Shown here in pieces: positions 22,166 to 32,778 of a stretch of 64,000 nucleotides of DNA; the stretch's first letter is position 1, and the number at the start of each line of letters is the position of its first letter. The stretch is from assembly GCA_946894095.1 (NCBI GenBank), contig OX335657.1, positions 17,918,001 to 17,982,000 of the forward strand, in the 5' to 3' direction. The notes under the pieces are model-generated. The model was not told the origin of the DNA. It saw nothing but the letters and a program-made list of their open reading frames with translations, and searched no databases. The position numbers were made by a program, and so were the translations under genes. Source of the DNA: Incurvaria masculella (Eukaryota > Arthropoda > Insecta > Lepidoptera > Incurvariidae).

Positions 22166-22373
22166 GAAGTGAAAACTTCTTTAGCGGCGCTGAGCACTTT
22201 TTGTTGGATGGGTAAAAACTTCCGAACTCGCGTCAGGGTCACGTGATGCTGATCGAAAAAGCGTAAGATTGAAGTGAAAACTTCTTTAGCGGCGCTGAGC
22301 ACTTTTTGTTGGATGGGTAAAAACTTCCAAACTCGCGTCAGGGTCACGTGATGCTGATCGAAAAAGCGTAAGA
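22166..22373 (+). repeat. Tandem duplication, 105-bp unit, two copies
   Basis: GAAGTGAAAACTTCTTTAGC starts each unit at 22166 and 22271. The units differ only at a few positions, for example CTTCCGAACTC versus CTTCCAAACTC. The duplication is recent. Confidence 0.9.
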
Positions 22374-23096
22374 TCGAGGGGAAGGGAGAGGAACTAGTAG
22401 ATTCGAATCAAAACTGTTTGTTTCTTACTTCAGCTATCATAAACCGATTGTATCAGTTTTAGAAATTTGCGATGATGATTCTGGTAATAACGATGGTGAA
22501 AAAGTCGTCGAAATTATGGATGAAAGTTGATTTTTCTAAGAGATAAAAATTAATGTAATATATAAATAAATAAAGATATAATATTATGAATAATAACATG
22601 TAAATTGTCATATTTGTGTACGATAGCGCAATAAATAAACATTGTATTCTACCTCATAAATGATAGTATTTTTGTACTTATAATTAAACACAACGTTAAT
22701 ACTAAAGTTTTCACTTCTGCCGGCACTCCCGGAGTGCTACCGGTGTTTTTTTTCCTCCATTAGATGTACTCGTATATTACACACTCGGATGCGTCATTTT
22801 TTTTCCTGTCGGTTCGATTACTTCTGGCGAAGAAGAGCCGACAAGAAACTTCGTCAGGTTGGTCATTCATTTTTTTTCCCATTGTTACTTACAAACTAGT
22901 TTACAGTGATTAATACTGCTCACAAAGAACATCATAACAAGAACATTACATATGGTGGCGCGGGTAGGTCGCTGGGTTTTTGTAAATGTTTGTAAAGGGG
23001 AGGCCTACATAGGTTCGAAATAAGATAGTATGTGGTCCCATGCAATGCACAATCTTCTAGTGGTTAGGATAAATGAATGTCGGGCGGCTCACCACG
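22374..23096. other. Intergenic stretch with possible LINE tail
   Basis: Bases 22815-22855 contain GGCGAAGAAGAGCCGACAAG, the reverse-strand form of a common LINE 3' motif also seen near 6565-6590. Otherwise AT-rich and unassigned. Confidence 0.3.
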
Positions 23097-23219
23097 ATGG
23101 AGACTTCCAGACGTGTGTGGGTGGCCACCACGCTGCTCCTTCTCCCACAGGATGCGGTTCAGGAACACTGCGTCGATGTGACGATGAAGAGCACAGAAAG
23201 TCCCTCGGATTGCTCGTAA
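23097..23219 (+). CDS. Small ORF with signal-peptide-like start (tentative)
   Basis: The 40-residue frame begins METSRRVWVATTLLLLP, a basic N-terminus followed by a hydrophobic run as in a secretion signal. Two cysteines lie in the C-terminal half and it ends at TAA. The DNA is GC-rich, unlike its AT-rich surroundings, and continues GC-rich to about 23360, so it could equally be the 5' part of a transposon. No splice-linked partner exon could be established. I do not recognise the protein. Confidence 0.2.
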   Translation: METSRRVWVATTLLLLPQDAVQEHCVDVTMKSTESPSDCS

Positions 23220-23714
23220 CTTTCGAGCACACGCGGTACTGGCGAGGTACTCCTGGGTACCTAAGGACCCGGCGGCGCCGCGGCGGCGAGATAGTTTTGG
23301 CGGGAACCGTTGCTACGATGACATGGCGTGCCCGTGCATCGCGGTATCAAAAATTGCACTGAAAGCTGGGCCTTTCAGCCTTTTCAGCAGACGCTGTCAA
23401 TCTTCGCTCCATCAGGTGAAAGAGAGAGAGGGACGTGTGTATGCGGGGAACAAGGATAGGACTAGGGTCATGCACATTACATAGAACCATACAGCCATAG
23501 ATCACGCGAAGACATTATAACCAACATACATTGGTCAATACAAACTCTTGACTAAGATAATGACATCTTATTCTAAATTAATAGCAATTTTGATCTAAAT
23601 TATTCAGGTGAAAAAAGCCATGGGTCAAATTAGGGCGTATATGTGATAGTATATGTATTTTCGGCCATTAATTACCTCATTTAGTAAGACCAAAAAGAAC
23701 TGAAATTTGCCATT

Positions 23715-23894
23715 AGGACTCGCACATGAGGGGTTCCGTAACATGGTGAAAAATCTCGTTTCTTGTATGATTGTATATGCCCACTTTGTCTGCATATTGC
23801 GGTTCATGAGATACAGCCCGCTGACCGACGCACGGACGGACGGAGGCTTAGTAATAGGGTCCCGTTGGCACCCTTTGGGTACGTACCCCTAAAA
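23715..23894 (+). mobile_element. (GTCC)n-family repeat, internally deleted copy
   Basis: It starts at GACTCGCACATGAGG, jumps to GCGGTTCATGAGATACAGCC, has a short CGGACGGACGGAGG tract and ends GGCACCCTTTGGGTACG. The TAACAACAAATAGG block is missing. Confidence 0.75.
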
Positions 23895-23947
23895 ATGGTG
23901 CTGTGTTAGTTTCGGCACGTGAAAATGGTACAAGTGGGTTCACTGCT

Positions 23948-24281
23948 CAGAGCGGCTTGAGGGCGTAGTGACGCGGGGACTGGCCTAGCGTACCAGAGGT
24001 CAATTCCTCGCTCCGACTTGCACCACTTTCTTTCTCTTTCTGAGTTCGATAAGTGCATTTCTTCACAAATGCGAGCTGATCCATGGTTCGAAATCCGTGT
24101 AAAACTGTAGGTTCCCTTCCTCTACTATGTTGGTTGGTACCATTGCATTGGATGAAAGGATGGTCAAAGCGGCAAGGTCCTGGCATGGCACCTAATTCCT
24201 TCGAGAATGTGGTGTATAGGGCTAGATATCACAACGGTAGTTGTGTGGTATTAGCCATCCATGTCAGGTTGCATAACAACA
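23948..24281 (+). mobile_element. SINE, tRNA-type head
   Basis: The head has GGGCGTAGTGACGCGGGGAC and CTGGCCTAGCGTACCAGAGG with a B-box area damaged to GTCAATTCC. The body lost the segment between CGGCAAGG and the TCCTGGCATGGCACC block. The tail ends CATCCATGTCAGGTTGCATA. Confidence 0.8.
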
Positions 24282-24379
24282 AATCTTCCTGTGCATGACG
24301 TAACAGGCGACAAGGGGATTATTTTATTGTATTCAACCTGACATGGATGGCTATTATTTAATACATTAAATAAATAAAG

Positions 24380-24452
24380 CCTGGTTTTCACCAAGTCTTG
24401 ATTTATTTTAATCAATACTTAAAGGCTCTTTATTACTAAAGTGCTGACTATC
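24380..24452. mobile_element. MITE fragment (CTAAGGGTCTCTTCCACC family)
   Basis: It shows the end GCCTGGTTTTCACCAAG and the internal CTTTATTACTAAAGTGCTGA that also occur at 61617-61790. Only the first half is present; the foldback element at 24462 starts immediately after. Confidence 0.6.
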
Positions 24453-24461
24453 TTGCACAGA

Positions 24462-24805
24462 GTGGTCAGTCTGAGTTCTCACCTAAATTGGCGTTTACGG
24501 CAAACCGATCGACTGGCGTTTTCTCCAAACTCCATACAAGTTTTTACTAGATATTCTGTGGTTTACTTCTTCAAGCTGTCAAATTCAAACGCGGACTTCC
24601 GATTTGTATGAAAACGCGGAGTGGACGTAAACCGCAACGTCGACGTATTTACGGCAACGTTGAGTAAGCTGACAAATCAAGCTCGGACTCGCAAATGTTA
24701 GTTCGCTTAACGCCCGCTGCGCGCGCTCTTCAATTTCTCCATACATTTGAAAACGCCAGTCGATCGGTTTGCCGTAACGCCAATTTAGGTGACAACTTAG
24801 ACTAC
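24462..24805. mobile_element. Foldback element with CACCTAAATTGGCG arms
   Basis: The left arm CACCTAAATTGGCG..GGCAAACCGATCGACTGGCG is mirrored on the right by CGCCAGTCGATCGGTTTGCC..CGCCAATTTAGGTG. The centre carries ATTCTGTGGTTTACTTCTTC and GATTTGTATGAAAACGCG. It is about 340 bp, non-coding, and the reference copy for the fragments at 425 and 18440. Confidence 0.85.
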
Positions 24806-25351
24806 CGGCTGTATCGATTGAGAGATGGCAAGAAACGCCCTTTTACAATAGAAATTACAATAATTATTAAAGTAGATATTGACATGTAACCTTAACAATG
24901 TGCCACAAAAATTCCGGGACGGCTGTCGCAACAGGTAACAGCAACAGTGAAGGTTTCAGCCAGTAATCTGACGGATGGCGGGGACTCTGCGGAGGTGGCG
25001 GCGGGCGGGAGGAGGAGAAGGCTTGAGCGATAGTCCTGTCGTCGTACCTGGATTAAACCGTTCCCCCCTACTCCCCCCTTTGGGATAGTAAGGGAATATA
25101 CACAGAATATAAATTGGGCTATGTATGCTGAGTTTGCATCGACTACATTAAATTGAGCTTTCAATCAGTGCCATTGAGAGATAAGGAGAGCTTTAAATCA
25201 TATCTGGCACAACTTTTACAATAGCTTGATGAGACAGCACTTAGCTGTGATGTTGCGCAAGATGAGGTACGTAACGCTTAACTAACAACACTGGAATAAT
25301 GTTTTTGTACATTGACTCTAGATCTAGTGAAAGTGAAGCCAACAACACGTC
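24806..25351. other. Intergenic stretch
   Basis: A GC-rich patch at 24955-25045 stands out. No gene or element was recognised. Confidence 0.3.
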
Positions 25352-25706
25352 AGCCTCGGTAGCTCAGTGTGCGACGCCTTGCGAATCGATAAGCTGGGGC
25401 AGCACCTCTGAGCGCGGTTAGGTTCTGGAGGGATGACCATTTTCAATCGCTGAGGCTGGCCGTGGTTCAGATTCCACGTAAAACTGTAGGTCCCCTTCCT
25501 TACTTAGCGTTAATCCCGTTCGGGTTGGTACCATCGCTTTGAATGAACGATGCTCGAAGCGGCGATGAAAATTATCCGTGTTTTCCATCCAGTTCAATGT
25601 AGCCGTGCAATATAAGGAAGGTCCTGGCATGGCACCTAGTTCCCATGTGATGTGTTAGGCTAATACGGTCAGTTCGGTATTAGCCATCCATGTCCAGTAA
25701 CATCAA
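25352..25706 (+). mobile_element. SINE, 5S-type head, near full length
   Basis: It starts CAGCCTCGGTAGCTCAGTG (tRNA-like A box TAGCTCAGTG), continues into the 5S-like GAGCGCGGTTAGGTTCTGG and GGATGACC, then the shared body, and ends ATGTCCAGTAACAT. It represents the second 5S-headed subtype. Confidence 0.85.
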
Positions 25707-25971
25707 AATAAACTAGACGAGGTGAAGTATGGACCACTCACCATGACAGAACTGGGAGGGTTGCTTGTCGACCAGGAGGCATAGGTTTGATGTGGTACCA
25801 CTGGGTTACACCTTTTCAGGTTTTTTTTTGTTCAGTGCCACGTAGTGGCGTTTATTTAACTTTTTTTATATTATGTACATACATGAAACTGTACACGCGA
25901 AACCTAGCATTGCGAGTGATGAGACAGTTAGGAAGTTCAGAAGCTCCGCTCAGGTGAATAGCGCACTAGAT

Positions 25972-26258
25972 AGAAAACACGGACAAATTTTCATTGACGT
26001 TTTGACGGAATTTCATGTAATCCGGTGATATCAACCTGGGCAGACTCAACCCTACCACCTAGTTGGGTAAGGGCACCTACAGATTTATATGGGTTCCAAA
26101 CACTCGCCATTGGACAGCTCGCAGTCATGACAAAATGCACTCATGCAGTTCTAAAAGAGAAAAATTGTGTGCTTGAACCGGGCATCAAAGTCCGAACCCA
26201 TGAGCTCTGGCATAGACAGCAAGTCCCCGTACCCCTGACCAACGAGCCGCTTTTCTTG
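25972..26258 (-). mobile_element. SINE, tRNA-type head, diverged
   Basis: In reverse order it shows GAAAACACGGACAAATTTTC, ACCCTACCACCTAGTTGGG, GCTCGCAGTCATGAC, a decayed B box, and the 5' end ACCAACGAGCCGCTT. The 3' body and tail are missing. Confidence 0.7.
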
Positions 26259-26281
26259 TCACAAGTATTGTCATTGGGGCT

Positions 26282-26866
26282 TTATACACGAAATCTTTTT
26301 CTTTCAAATGTATCTATGAAGTGAGCATATTCTGTTTTTTTTTCTTTAGCAGCTGTTTCGTACTGAACATAATTATTGCGTGCGGTATTCACATAACTGA
26401 TCATAGATTCGTAAAGTTTCGTTACAACGTCCATGGTCATAGTGCTATTCTGTAAACTTAGACCTGTTTTATTCATAACTCCCAAAAGATCATTCCATAT
26501 TTCCGTTAGAAGAGCAGTCTCAAAATTTTCAATATTTTTTTTATAGGCTTTGGCTTCCTTTCTAGTGTCTCCTGTTTGCTTGATGTCACTTGCGATTGAA
26601 GACAATGCTTCAGAAATATTTATATCACCATTAATAGCATTGGCGCGTGCAGACCATCTTGTTTCTTGACTCTATTTGCACCTAAATGCTCTGTAAAAAT
26701 TTTCCATTTTGTCGAAGCTGAGAAATAAAATTGAACAATTTTTGTACAAATTGAAAGAATGTTACTGCTTCAGTAACACACTCAACAGCCTGAACACCCA
26801 CCAAATTTAGCGAATGTGCCGCGAAAAAAGGGTAATGTGCCCGACAAAAATGTTTTGAGAATAAAT
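26282..26866 (-). pseudogene. hAT / ZMYM1-like transposase remnant
   Basis: On the minus strand an upstream frame has AHSLNLVGVQAVECV and FFQFVQKLFNFISQ. After frameshifts and stops, a second frame (26605-26282) has SSIASDIKQTGDTRKEA, IWNDLLGVMNKTGLSLQ and SYVNTARNNYVQYETAAK. The order and spacing match the middle part of the zinc-finger MYM-type 1 / hAT transposase-like proteins common in insect genomes (DUF4371-type). The N-terminal zinc finger and the C-terminal dimerisation region are absent. It is a dead fragment. Confidence 0.65.
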
Positions 26867-27263
26867 GTTTGAGAGAAATTGTCGGTCCTTCGGGCCCCCC
26901 TGAGAATGGGGGCCCTGGGCACGGGCCCCGTGTGCCCTTATGGTAAAGACGGTATTGCATTGGGAACATAGCTCAAGGGCCGTTCTTAAGTCTCATAGCG
27001 GAAATAGCTAAGAACGACTGCGGCGCCATTTACATGGACATGCACACCCCCTTAATACTATCATGGTAACCCAACTGCCGGTGGAGACACGGCCGCTAAG
27101 CGCTTCAGACAAGCGGGCGCCTCCGTCGATACATTAAAATAATTCGTCTGACTTGTGGCTTCTGGGGGCGGGTTTTGGTCGGGATTATAGATAAAACCTG
27201 ATTAATATTCATTGGTCGTTGCCTTGTAGCGAGCAAACTTAATTGTAAAACATATCTAGCCTT
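26867..27263. other. Intergenic stretch with a GC-rich palindrome
   Basis: At 26885-26932 the strands pair as GGGCCCCCCTGAG..GGGGGCCC and GGGCACGGGCCC, a GC-rich palindromic cluster of the kind seen at ends of hAT-like elements. A short motif with GCGGAAATAGCTAAGAACGA near 27000 matches the family at 57090-57385. Confidence 0.4.
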
Positions 27264-27648
27264 GTCAGCCTCAGTGGCCCAGTGGCGCGACACTTCGGCG
27301 ATCGCTCTCCGAAGTTAAGCAACGCTGGGTCCGGTCTGGTCTTGGATGGGTGACCATTCGACCGTTGAGAGAGGCTGGCCGTGGTTCGGATTCCACGTTA
27401 AGCTGTAGGTCCCCTTCCTTACTTACTAGGTGGTAGGGTTTATCCCGCCCGGGTTGGTACCATCGCATTGGATGAACGATGGTCGAAGCGGCAATGAAAA
27501 TTTTCCGTGTTTTCCATCCAGATCAATGTAGCCGTGCAATATAAGGAAGGTCCTGGCATGGTACCTAGTTCCCATGTGGTGTGTTGGGCTAATACTATGA
27601 CAGAACTTGTGGTATTAGCCATCCATGTCCAGTCACATAAAAAAAAAG
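27264..27648 (+). mobile_element. SINE, 5S-type head, intact reference copy
   Basis: In order: tRNA-like A box TGGCCCAGTGG (27275-27285); 5S-like box A GAAGTTAAGCAAC (27311-27323); 5S-like box C GGATGGGTGACC (27344-27355); a B-box-like GGTTCGGATTCC (27383-27394); the shared body; and a tail ending GTCCAGTCACAT plus poly-A. Its head is identical to that of the inverted copy at 32196-32579, as judged by the shared 65-codon frame. Confidence 0.9.
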
Positions 27649-27746
27649 ATAAAAGGGTTAGTACTTGATGCTACTATAGTAAGAACTCTGATGATGGGCT
27701 TACATTAAAGTATATCAATTAAAATCTAATAAAACTAGTTTTTTTT

Positions 27747-28143
27747 TATGCCACCTGACATGGATGTCTAATACCACACAACTACCGTTATGATATTAGC
27801 CCAATACACCACATTCCCGAAGGAATTTGGTGCCATGCCAGGACCTTCCCTTTATGAGCACGGCTACATTGAACTGGATGGAAAACACGGACAGTTTTTC
27901 ATTGCCGCTTCGACCATCTTTTTATCCAATGCGATGGTACCAACCAGGGCGGGCTTAAACCCTACCACCTAGTAGGGGAAGAGGACCTACAGTTTTACAT
28001 GGATTCCGAACCATGGAGCAGCTCGCATTCGTAACGAAATGCACTTATCTCACTCGGAAAGAGAAAGACAGTGGTGCATGTCGGTATCGAACCCAGGCCT
28101 CTTGTACGCTAGGCCAGCCCCCGCGCCACTAGGCTACGAGCCG
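27747..28143 (-). mobile_element. SINE, tRNA-type head, full-length copy
   Basis: Read on the minus strand it starts GAGCGGCTCGTAGCCTAGTG with an intact A box and a B box matching GGTTCGATACC (28083-28093), then the shared body and a tail ending ATGTCAGGTGGCAT. Promoter boxes are intact, so the copy could be transcription-competent. Confidence 0.9.
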
Positions 28144-28149
28144 CTCTAG

Positions 28150-28430
28150 CTTTTGTCTGTTCATTAGGCAGAAGGTGTATATTATATGCTCGGGCGAGGT
28201 GAAACGCGGAAGCAAACTTTGCGTCCACTGCTGGACATGCGCCTCTCCAATTTTTCTCCAGTCCTCCCGGCCGTCAGCGGTACGGAACCACTGCTTTCCG
28301 CCGACGCACTTGACATCGTCGTCCCACACTCCGTTTTCCTGTCCACGGCCGCCAGTGTAGTTACTCCAACGGTCGTCGTATCTTCGGCTGACGAGACAAG
28401 CCCACTGCCATTAGAAAACACGCTTTAAAG
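28150..28430 (-). pseudogene. LINE reverse-transcriptase C-terminus
   Basis: The minus frame reads WDDDVKCVGGKQWFR, then GREDWRKIGEAHVQQW. This W.DDI...G..W...A.DR..W..LGEA.VQQW signature closes the RT protein of RTE-like LINEs. On the + strand the same DNA shows CGTCCACTGCTGGACATGCG, a familiar lepidopteran LINE end. Only the last 80 or so codons are present. Confidence 0.7.
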
Positions 28431-29073
28431 ATGACGCATTAACGAATTTAAGAATTCCGTATATATTTTTTTGTGTTTCTAAAATCTAAACGATTCGAAC
28501 GCTGTACGGTTTTTTATTCGAAATTGGGGGTAAATATGTAAACTGAAATAGTTAAGAATAATTGTAAAAGTTTAATTCCATTCACCTTTCCCGTCATGTG
28601 TTTGTCGGTGAGAGAGCATATGTGTAATGGCATGGCACAGTGCAGCATTATTCATATATTCCCTGACAGTGCTGTCGTCCAGATGATTTGAGCGCAGATT
28701 CCGCTACACTCACGGTCCACGACTCGTAATGGATTGCCTCTGCGGATAAAGCTTTGTGCAGGATTTCTTTGAGCTCAAAGTTCCTGCCTATCGATTGGTG
28801 TCTATTTTATTAAATCTTCGTATAAACTTCAAGTGCATTTACATGCAATCGCGTTCCTTAAAGTTTAAAATTGGCGCATGTGTTACCATGTTTTTCCAAT
28901 CTTATTCTAATTATTTTTATTCGACGTATCTCAATTGTGATGTGAAATCTTACAGTAGCCACGAAATGATTGCTCAAAGACAATGTGGTGGCTAATTAGG
29001 TATAACGATAAACCAATTTTTTATTAGTTATTTCGTCAAGGCTTAGAATGTATGTTTTCCACATTTTAAAATT
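28431..29073. other. Intergenic stretch
   Basis: AT-rich with no supported gene. A 79-codon frame at 28756-28995 shows no motif. Confidence 0.3.
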
Positions 29074-29266
29074 GTGGGCGGTACCATCGCATCGAATATA
29101 TTGGTCGAAGCGGCAATGATATATGTTCCGTGTTTTCTATCCATTTCAATGTGGCCGTGCCCTAAAAGGGAAGGTCCTGGCATGACGCCTAATTCATTTG
29201 TGAATGCGGTGTGTTGTGCAATACCATGACGGTAGGTGTGAATTACCATCCAAGTCCAATTGCCAG
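29074..29266 (+). mobile_element. SINE body and tail, headless
   Basis: It begins GGGCGGTACCATCGCATCGA and continues through CGAAGCGGCAATGA, AAGGGAAGGTCCTGGCATGA and a decayed tail (ACCATCCAAGTCCAATTGCC). Confidence 0.75.
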
Positions 29267-29827
29267 ATGATAAAATATGACAAATTCGACTGTACAGTTA
29301 AGAAATTATGCTTCGGTCTGCCTTGGAATATGTTAGTGTAAAGCCAAATCTTCTTTCTTTAAAAGTATTTGGACACAAGCACACTAAGCTGTGATAACAG
29401 CACTCCAAAAATAAAACGTGCTGCTAAAGGATAAAATTCCTGCAGGATATAAACGGAATACTCGCCGGATTGCTCTCGCTTCGTCGCGGCGCACGCCCAG
29501 ACGTGCTGCGCTAATCCCAGCAGATCTGGATTGTGGAGGCACTCCTGGGAATCTATTTACCGGCCCGGGACACGATCGCACCTGCCGTGCACGTCTCTAC
29601 AAGATAGGGTTGGCACCTTTGAACAATCGTATCAACCACGGAATATTGAGGAGGCAGGAAGTGAAACGTTTGTGAATTTGTTCCAGGACCGCTGTTACTG
29701 TTTTACTTAATACCTTTTTGCTCCGCGAATGTATAACAGTCGCAATTGGCTATCCCTTCTTAATCAATAACCAAACAACAAATCCACATTTGTTTAGTTA
29801 ATATGAACCTTAACGTAATGGTTCTAT
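29267..29827. other. Intergenic stretch with an unassigned GC-rich frame
   Basis: The + frame at 29418-29675 (85 codons) is arginine- and proline-rich, with no family motif or splice partner. I do not annotate it as a gene. Confidence 0.25.
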
Positions 29828-29955
29828 GTTGGCCACTTGGCGCAGGCAAACCGACATATTTCGAATCAGAGGGTTGGTCTCTAACATGTGAACCCAGATT
29901 CAGCCATTTACCTTATCGTGACCAAAAATTTCGTGACCTCCCGGAATATTCCGCC
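29828..29955 (+). mobile_element. LINE fragment matching 34077-34190
   Basis: It shares CCACTTGGCGCA, TCAGAGGGTTGG, the ATTTACCTTAT-GTGACC block and CCTCCCGGAATAT with the minus-strand LINE tail at 33740-34200. It is a short piece of the same element in forward orientation. Confidence 0.55.
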
Positions 29956-30364
29956 CACTTCGCAATTCTTAACTCCTAATTGTTCTGTGGTATCAACCGT
30001 GATATCTCGTTTGGTGTATCTTAAATAATTATAATATCGCAGTTTTTAAGCATAGTTTTTTTAATGTATCATGACAATAATTAATAGATAATATAACACA
30101 AAGAAGATAAAATTATACTGAAAAAGATGAAAGATCAAATGAAAGTCCAAAAGCGATTAAAACATTAACATTGATATAGAATAAAGTACACTACATTGCA
30201 GCACAATTACATTATATCCATAAGTATTTTAAAGATAAGTAAAGACTAAATATAGTATATATATATAGTAGTATCTACGTAATATAGAGAGACTACGTAA
30301 GCATAACCATAACAAACGTATCTTATTAAATAGATACCGTTTTAGTCGTTATAGCATTCAAAAA
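29956..30364. other. AT-rich intergenic stretch
   Basis: An alternating TATATA tract lies near 30250-30270. No gene was seen. Confidence 0.3.
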
Positions 30365-30513
30365 ATGGTCATGAATCAACTAGTTCGACTAAATAAATCT
30401 GTATTGAGCATAATTTTGGATCTCCGACAAGAAATATACGCATGATCTTCTTTCCACGTTTGTATGGGAAGTTGAGCGAGAAGGCCCACCTTAGAAATTA
30501 TGTGTTTTTGTGT
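30365..30513 (-). mobile_element. Fragment of the 542-bp TTAA element
   Basis: It matches one terminal part of the elements at 59706 and 60680: a decayed TCATCAGACATCTAGTTCGA-like start, TTTTGGATCTCCGACAAGAA, ATGATCTTCTTTCC, and the end GGCCCACCTTAG. The distal part is missing. Confidence 0.7.
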
Positions 30514-31882
30514 AAAATCATGTTTCCAGTTCCTTAAAAAATAAATATTCACACGATTACACATACTCACACATTTTCTCTGATTTTTTCAGTTCTTGAC
30601 CCCCGACACAAAAATACGAGAGCTGTTACAAGTTTAAAGCCTATAGTATAGGTATAGTATATCTGCCTGGCATTGTAGCTCCTGAACGGATGGACCGATT
30701 TCAATGTGGTCTTTCAGATAAGAATATATTTATGAGGTAAATCCGGGTTTTTGAGAGGAACCAAGTTAGCTATAAGGTTTGTACCTTATTATCATTCATA
30801 TTTGTAATGAGTGTAGGAAAAATACTCGAAAAGTATATTAAGAAATCGTCAAGATAAGAAGTAACCTGCTTCCTTACTCGCTTCTAGAAATAGCTAACCA
30901 CTATATATCAAATATTTGAAAACAAATTAAAACGCAATCGGACAGCACTAAATCTTTTGTAGCTTTCATAGCGTTTTGGTAACCCTACACAACAGGTGTG
31001 AGTGAATCATATTCGCTTGAGTTATTGTGCAGATAATTCTACACGACGCTTACTGGCTCATGTGTTCATTGCCTTAAAGAAGCTTTGTATTTACTCCAAT
31101 ATTACAATTATGATAACTCAGTACTTGTTCGCAAATTTAGGAATTTTTTTAAACATATCGAAAAAGTTAAGAAGAGTTAAAATTCATGTTAATAGTAGTC
31201 CATTGGCTTAGTGCACAATACCCTCTGATTTTTGTAAAACTATAAATTTAAGTTTTACCTCAAAATAAAATGAAAAATACATCATAAATACATTTATTTC
31301 TCAAAGCTGACCACAAACAGCGTTAACTCCTGAATAACATACATGATTAAATCCAAGACAAATATTCAATGTGAAACTAAACATGTTTCTGTATATTGTC
31401 TGTCGATCTTCATCTATAGTTTGAAAACTCAATTTCCCCCAGCTTATGGATCACGACGAGATCGGTTCAATCAGAGCAGGCTCTACTGGATTCATAGCTT
31501 GTTTATCAAACAAACTAACGCGATAATATGCGCCACTTCCTTTACAAAATCACAACTAATCTCTCCTTTATATCGTCCTCGGAAAAGTCCCAATTTCACT
31601 GGCGAGGCGAAACATGTTTCGAAAGTTTCAAACAACTAGAAAGTACGCTTTTATTGTTTGCTTAAGGTATAATTTTGATTGGAAAACCGGACGGTTAATG
31701 TTTGAGAGCGAAGTTTTGCGGAGTTTTGTTTAAATTTTCACAGTTTTCAGGTTCAGTATGCGAGGTGCGGGTATGACGTGTTTTGTATTGCTTTTGTTTC
31801 GTGTTCGCAAGAGATTGGGATCGAATAATGAAAGGTTAATATTTTTACGTATTTAATGAATAAGTTTATTACATTTGTCTCA
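30514..31882. other. Intergenic stretch with an unclassified repeat
   Basis: Bases 30650-30790 (GCATTGTAGCTCCTGAACGG, GGACCGATTTCAATGTGGTC) resemble a common moth and butterfly repeat tail that I cannot name. Remaining frames are short and AT-biased. Confidence 0.35.
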
Positions 31883-32012
31883 TTAATTTGAGTTTCAGCT
31901 ACATCTACACTTGAAGCATTTAAATTAGATTTTGAAAATAAACTTAAAAAGTTTCCACGTTTTTTCAATATGCTTCAAATGTGGATGTCGCTGAAACTCA
32001 AATTAATGAAAG
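31883..32012. mobile_element. Foldback MITE (CATTAATTTGAGTTTCAGC arms)
   Basis: The left arm CATTAATTTGAGTTTCAGC..ACTTGAAGCAT is mirrored by ATGCTTCAAATGTGG..GCTGAAACTCAAATTAATG. The arms are about 42 bp around an AT-rich loop. A single-arm relative is at 34785-34825. Confidence 0.75.
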
Positions 32013-32195
32013 GTATATTCATAAAATGTAAGGTACTAACACGTCTTATATTACAGATGTATTATATAAATTATGTACACACAAAACATCACGCCGTTTC
32101 GCCGGAGGGGTAAGCAGAGGTGATAGAGCGGTACGGTCACAGCATTCTCCTCTTTCATCTTCAACAATCATGAACATGTTTTTGGAATCAAGATT

Positions 32196-32579
32196 TTTTT
32201 TTTTTATGTGACTGGACATGGATGGCTAATACCACGCGTTCTGTCATGGTATTAGCCCAACACACCACATGGGAACTAGGTGCCATGCCAGGACCTTCCT
32301 TATATTGCACGGCTACATTGAACTGGATGGAAAACACGGACAATTTTCATTGCCGCTTCGACCATCGTTCATCCAATGCGATGGTACCAACCCGGGCGGG
32401 ATAAACCCTACCACCTAGTAAGTAAGGAAGGGGACCTACAGCTTAACGTGGAATCCGAACCACGGCCAGCCTCTCTCAACGGTCGAATGGTCACCCATCC
32501 AAGACCAGACCGGACCCAGCGTTGCTTAACTTCGGAGAGCGATCGCCGAAGTGTCGCGCCACTGGGCCACTGAGGCTGA
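32196..32579 (-). mobile_element. SINE, 5S-type head, intact inverted copy
   Basis: It is the reverse-oriented twin of 27264-27648, with the same head sequence, including the unusual ACGTTAAGCTGTAGG, and the same body; the few differences lie mainly in the 3' half. It begins at its tail (TTTTATGTGACTGGACATGG) and ends CACTGAGGCTGAC. Confidence 0.9.
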
Positions 32580-32778
32580 CAATGCTTACCTGGATTGTTG
32601 CAAAGAAATTCATTAGGCAGCAGAATTGCCATCCTTTTCAGTCCGAAGTGATATTTATTAAAAAATAATTTCAAGCATTTCATAAAAAAATATTCTGAAA
32701 TAATTTTGGGAGCTTTTCTTTATTCATTAACATATCCAATATTAAAATGTTAATGCTGAAAACTTAGGACTCAACCGT

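Noticed and set aside
27264..27394. A 5S rRNA or tRNA gene
   Set aside because: Only the internal promoter part resembles 5S; it is followed by SINE body and poly-A, and the same unit occurs many times. It is a SINE head.
28083..28143. A tRNA gene with intact A and B boxes on the minus strand
   Set aside because: No cloverleaf can be completed, and it continues directly into the SINE body.
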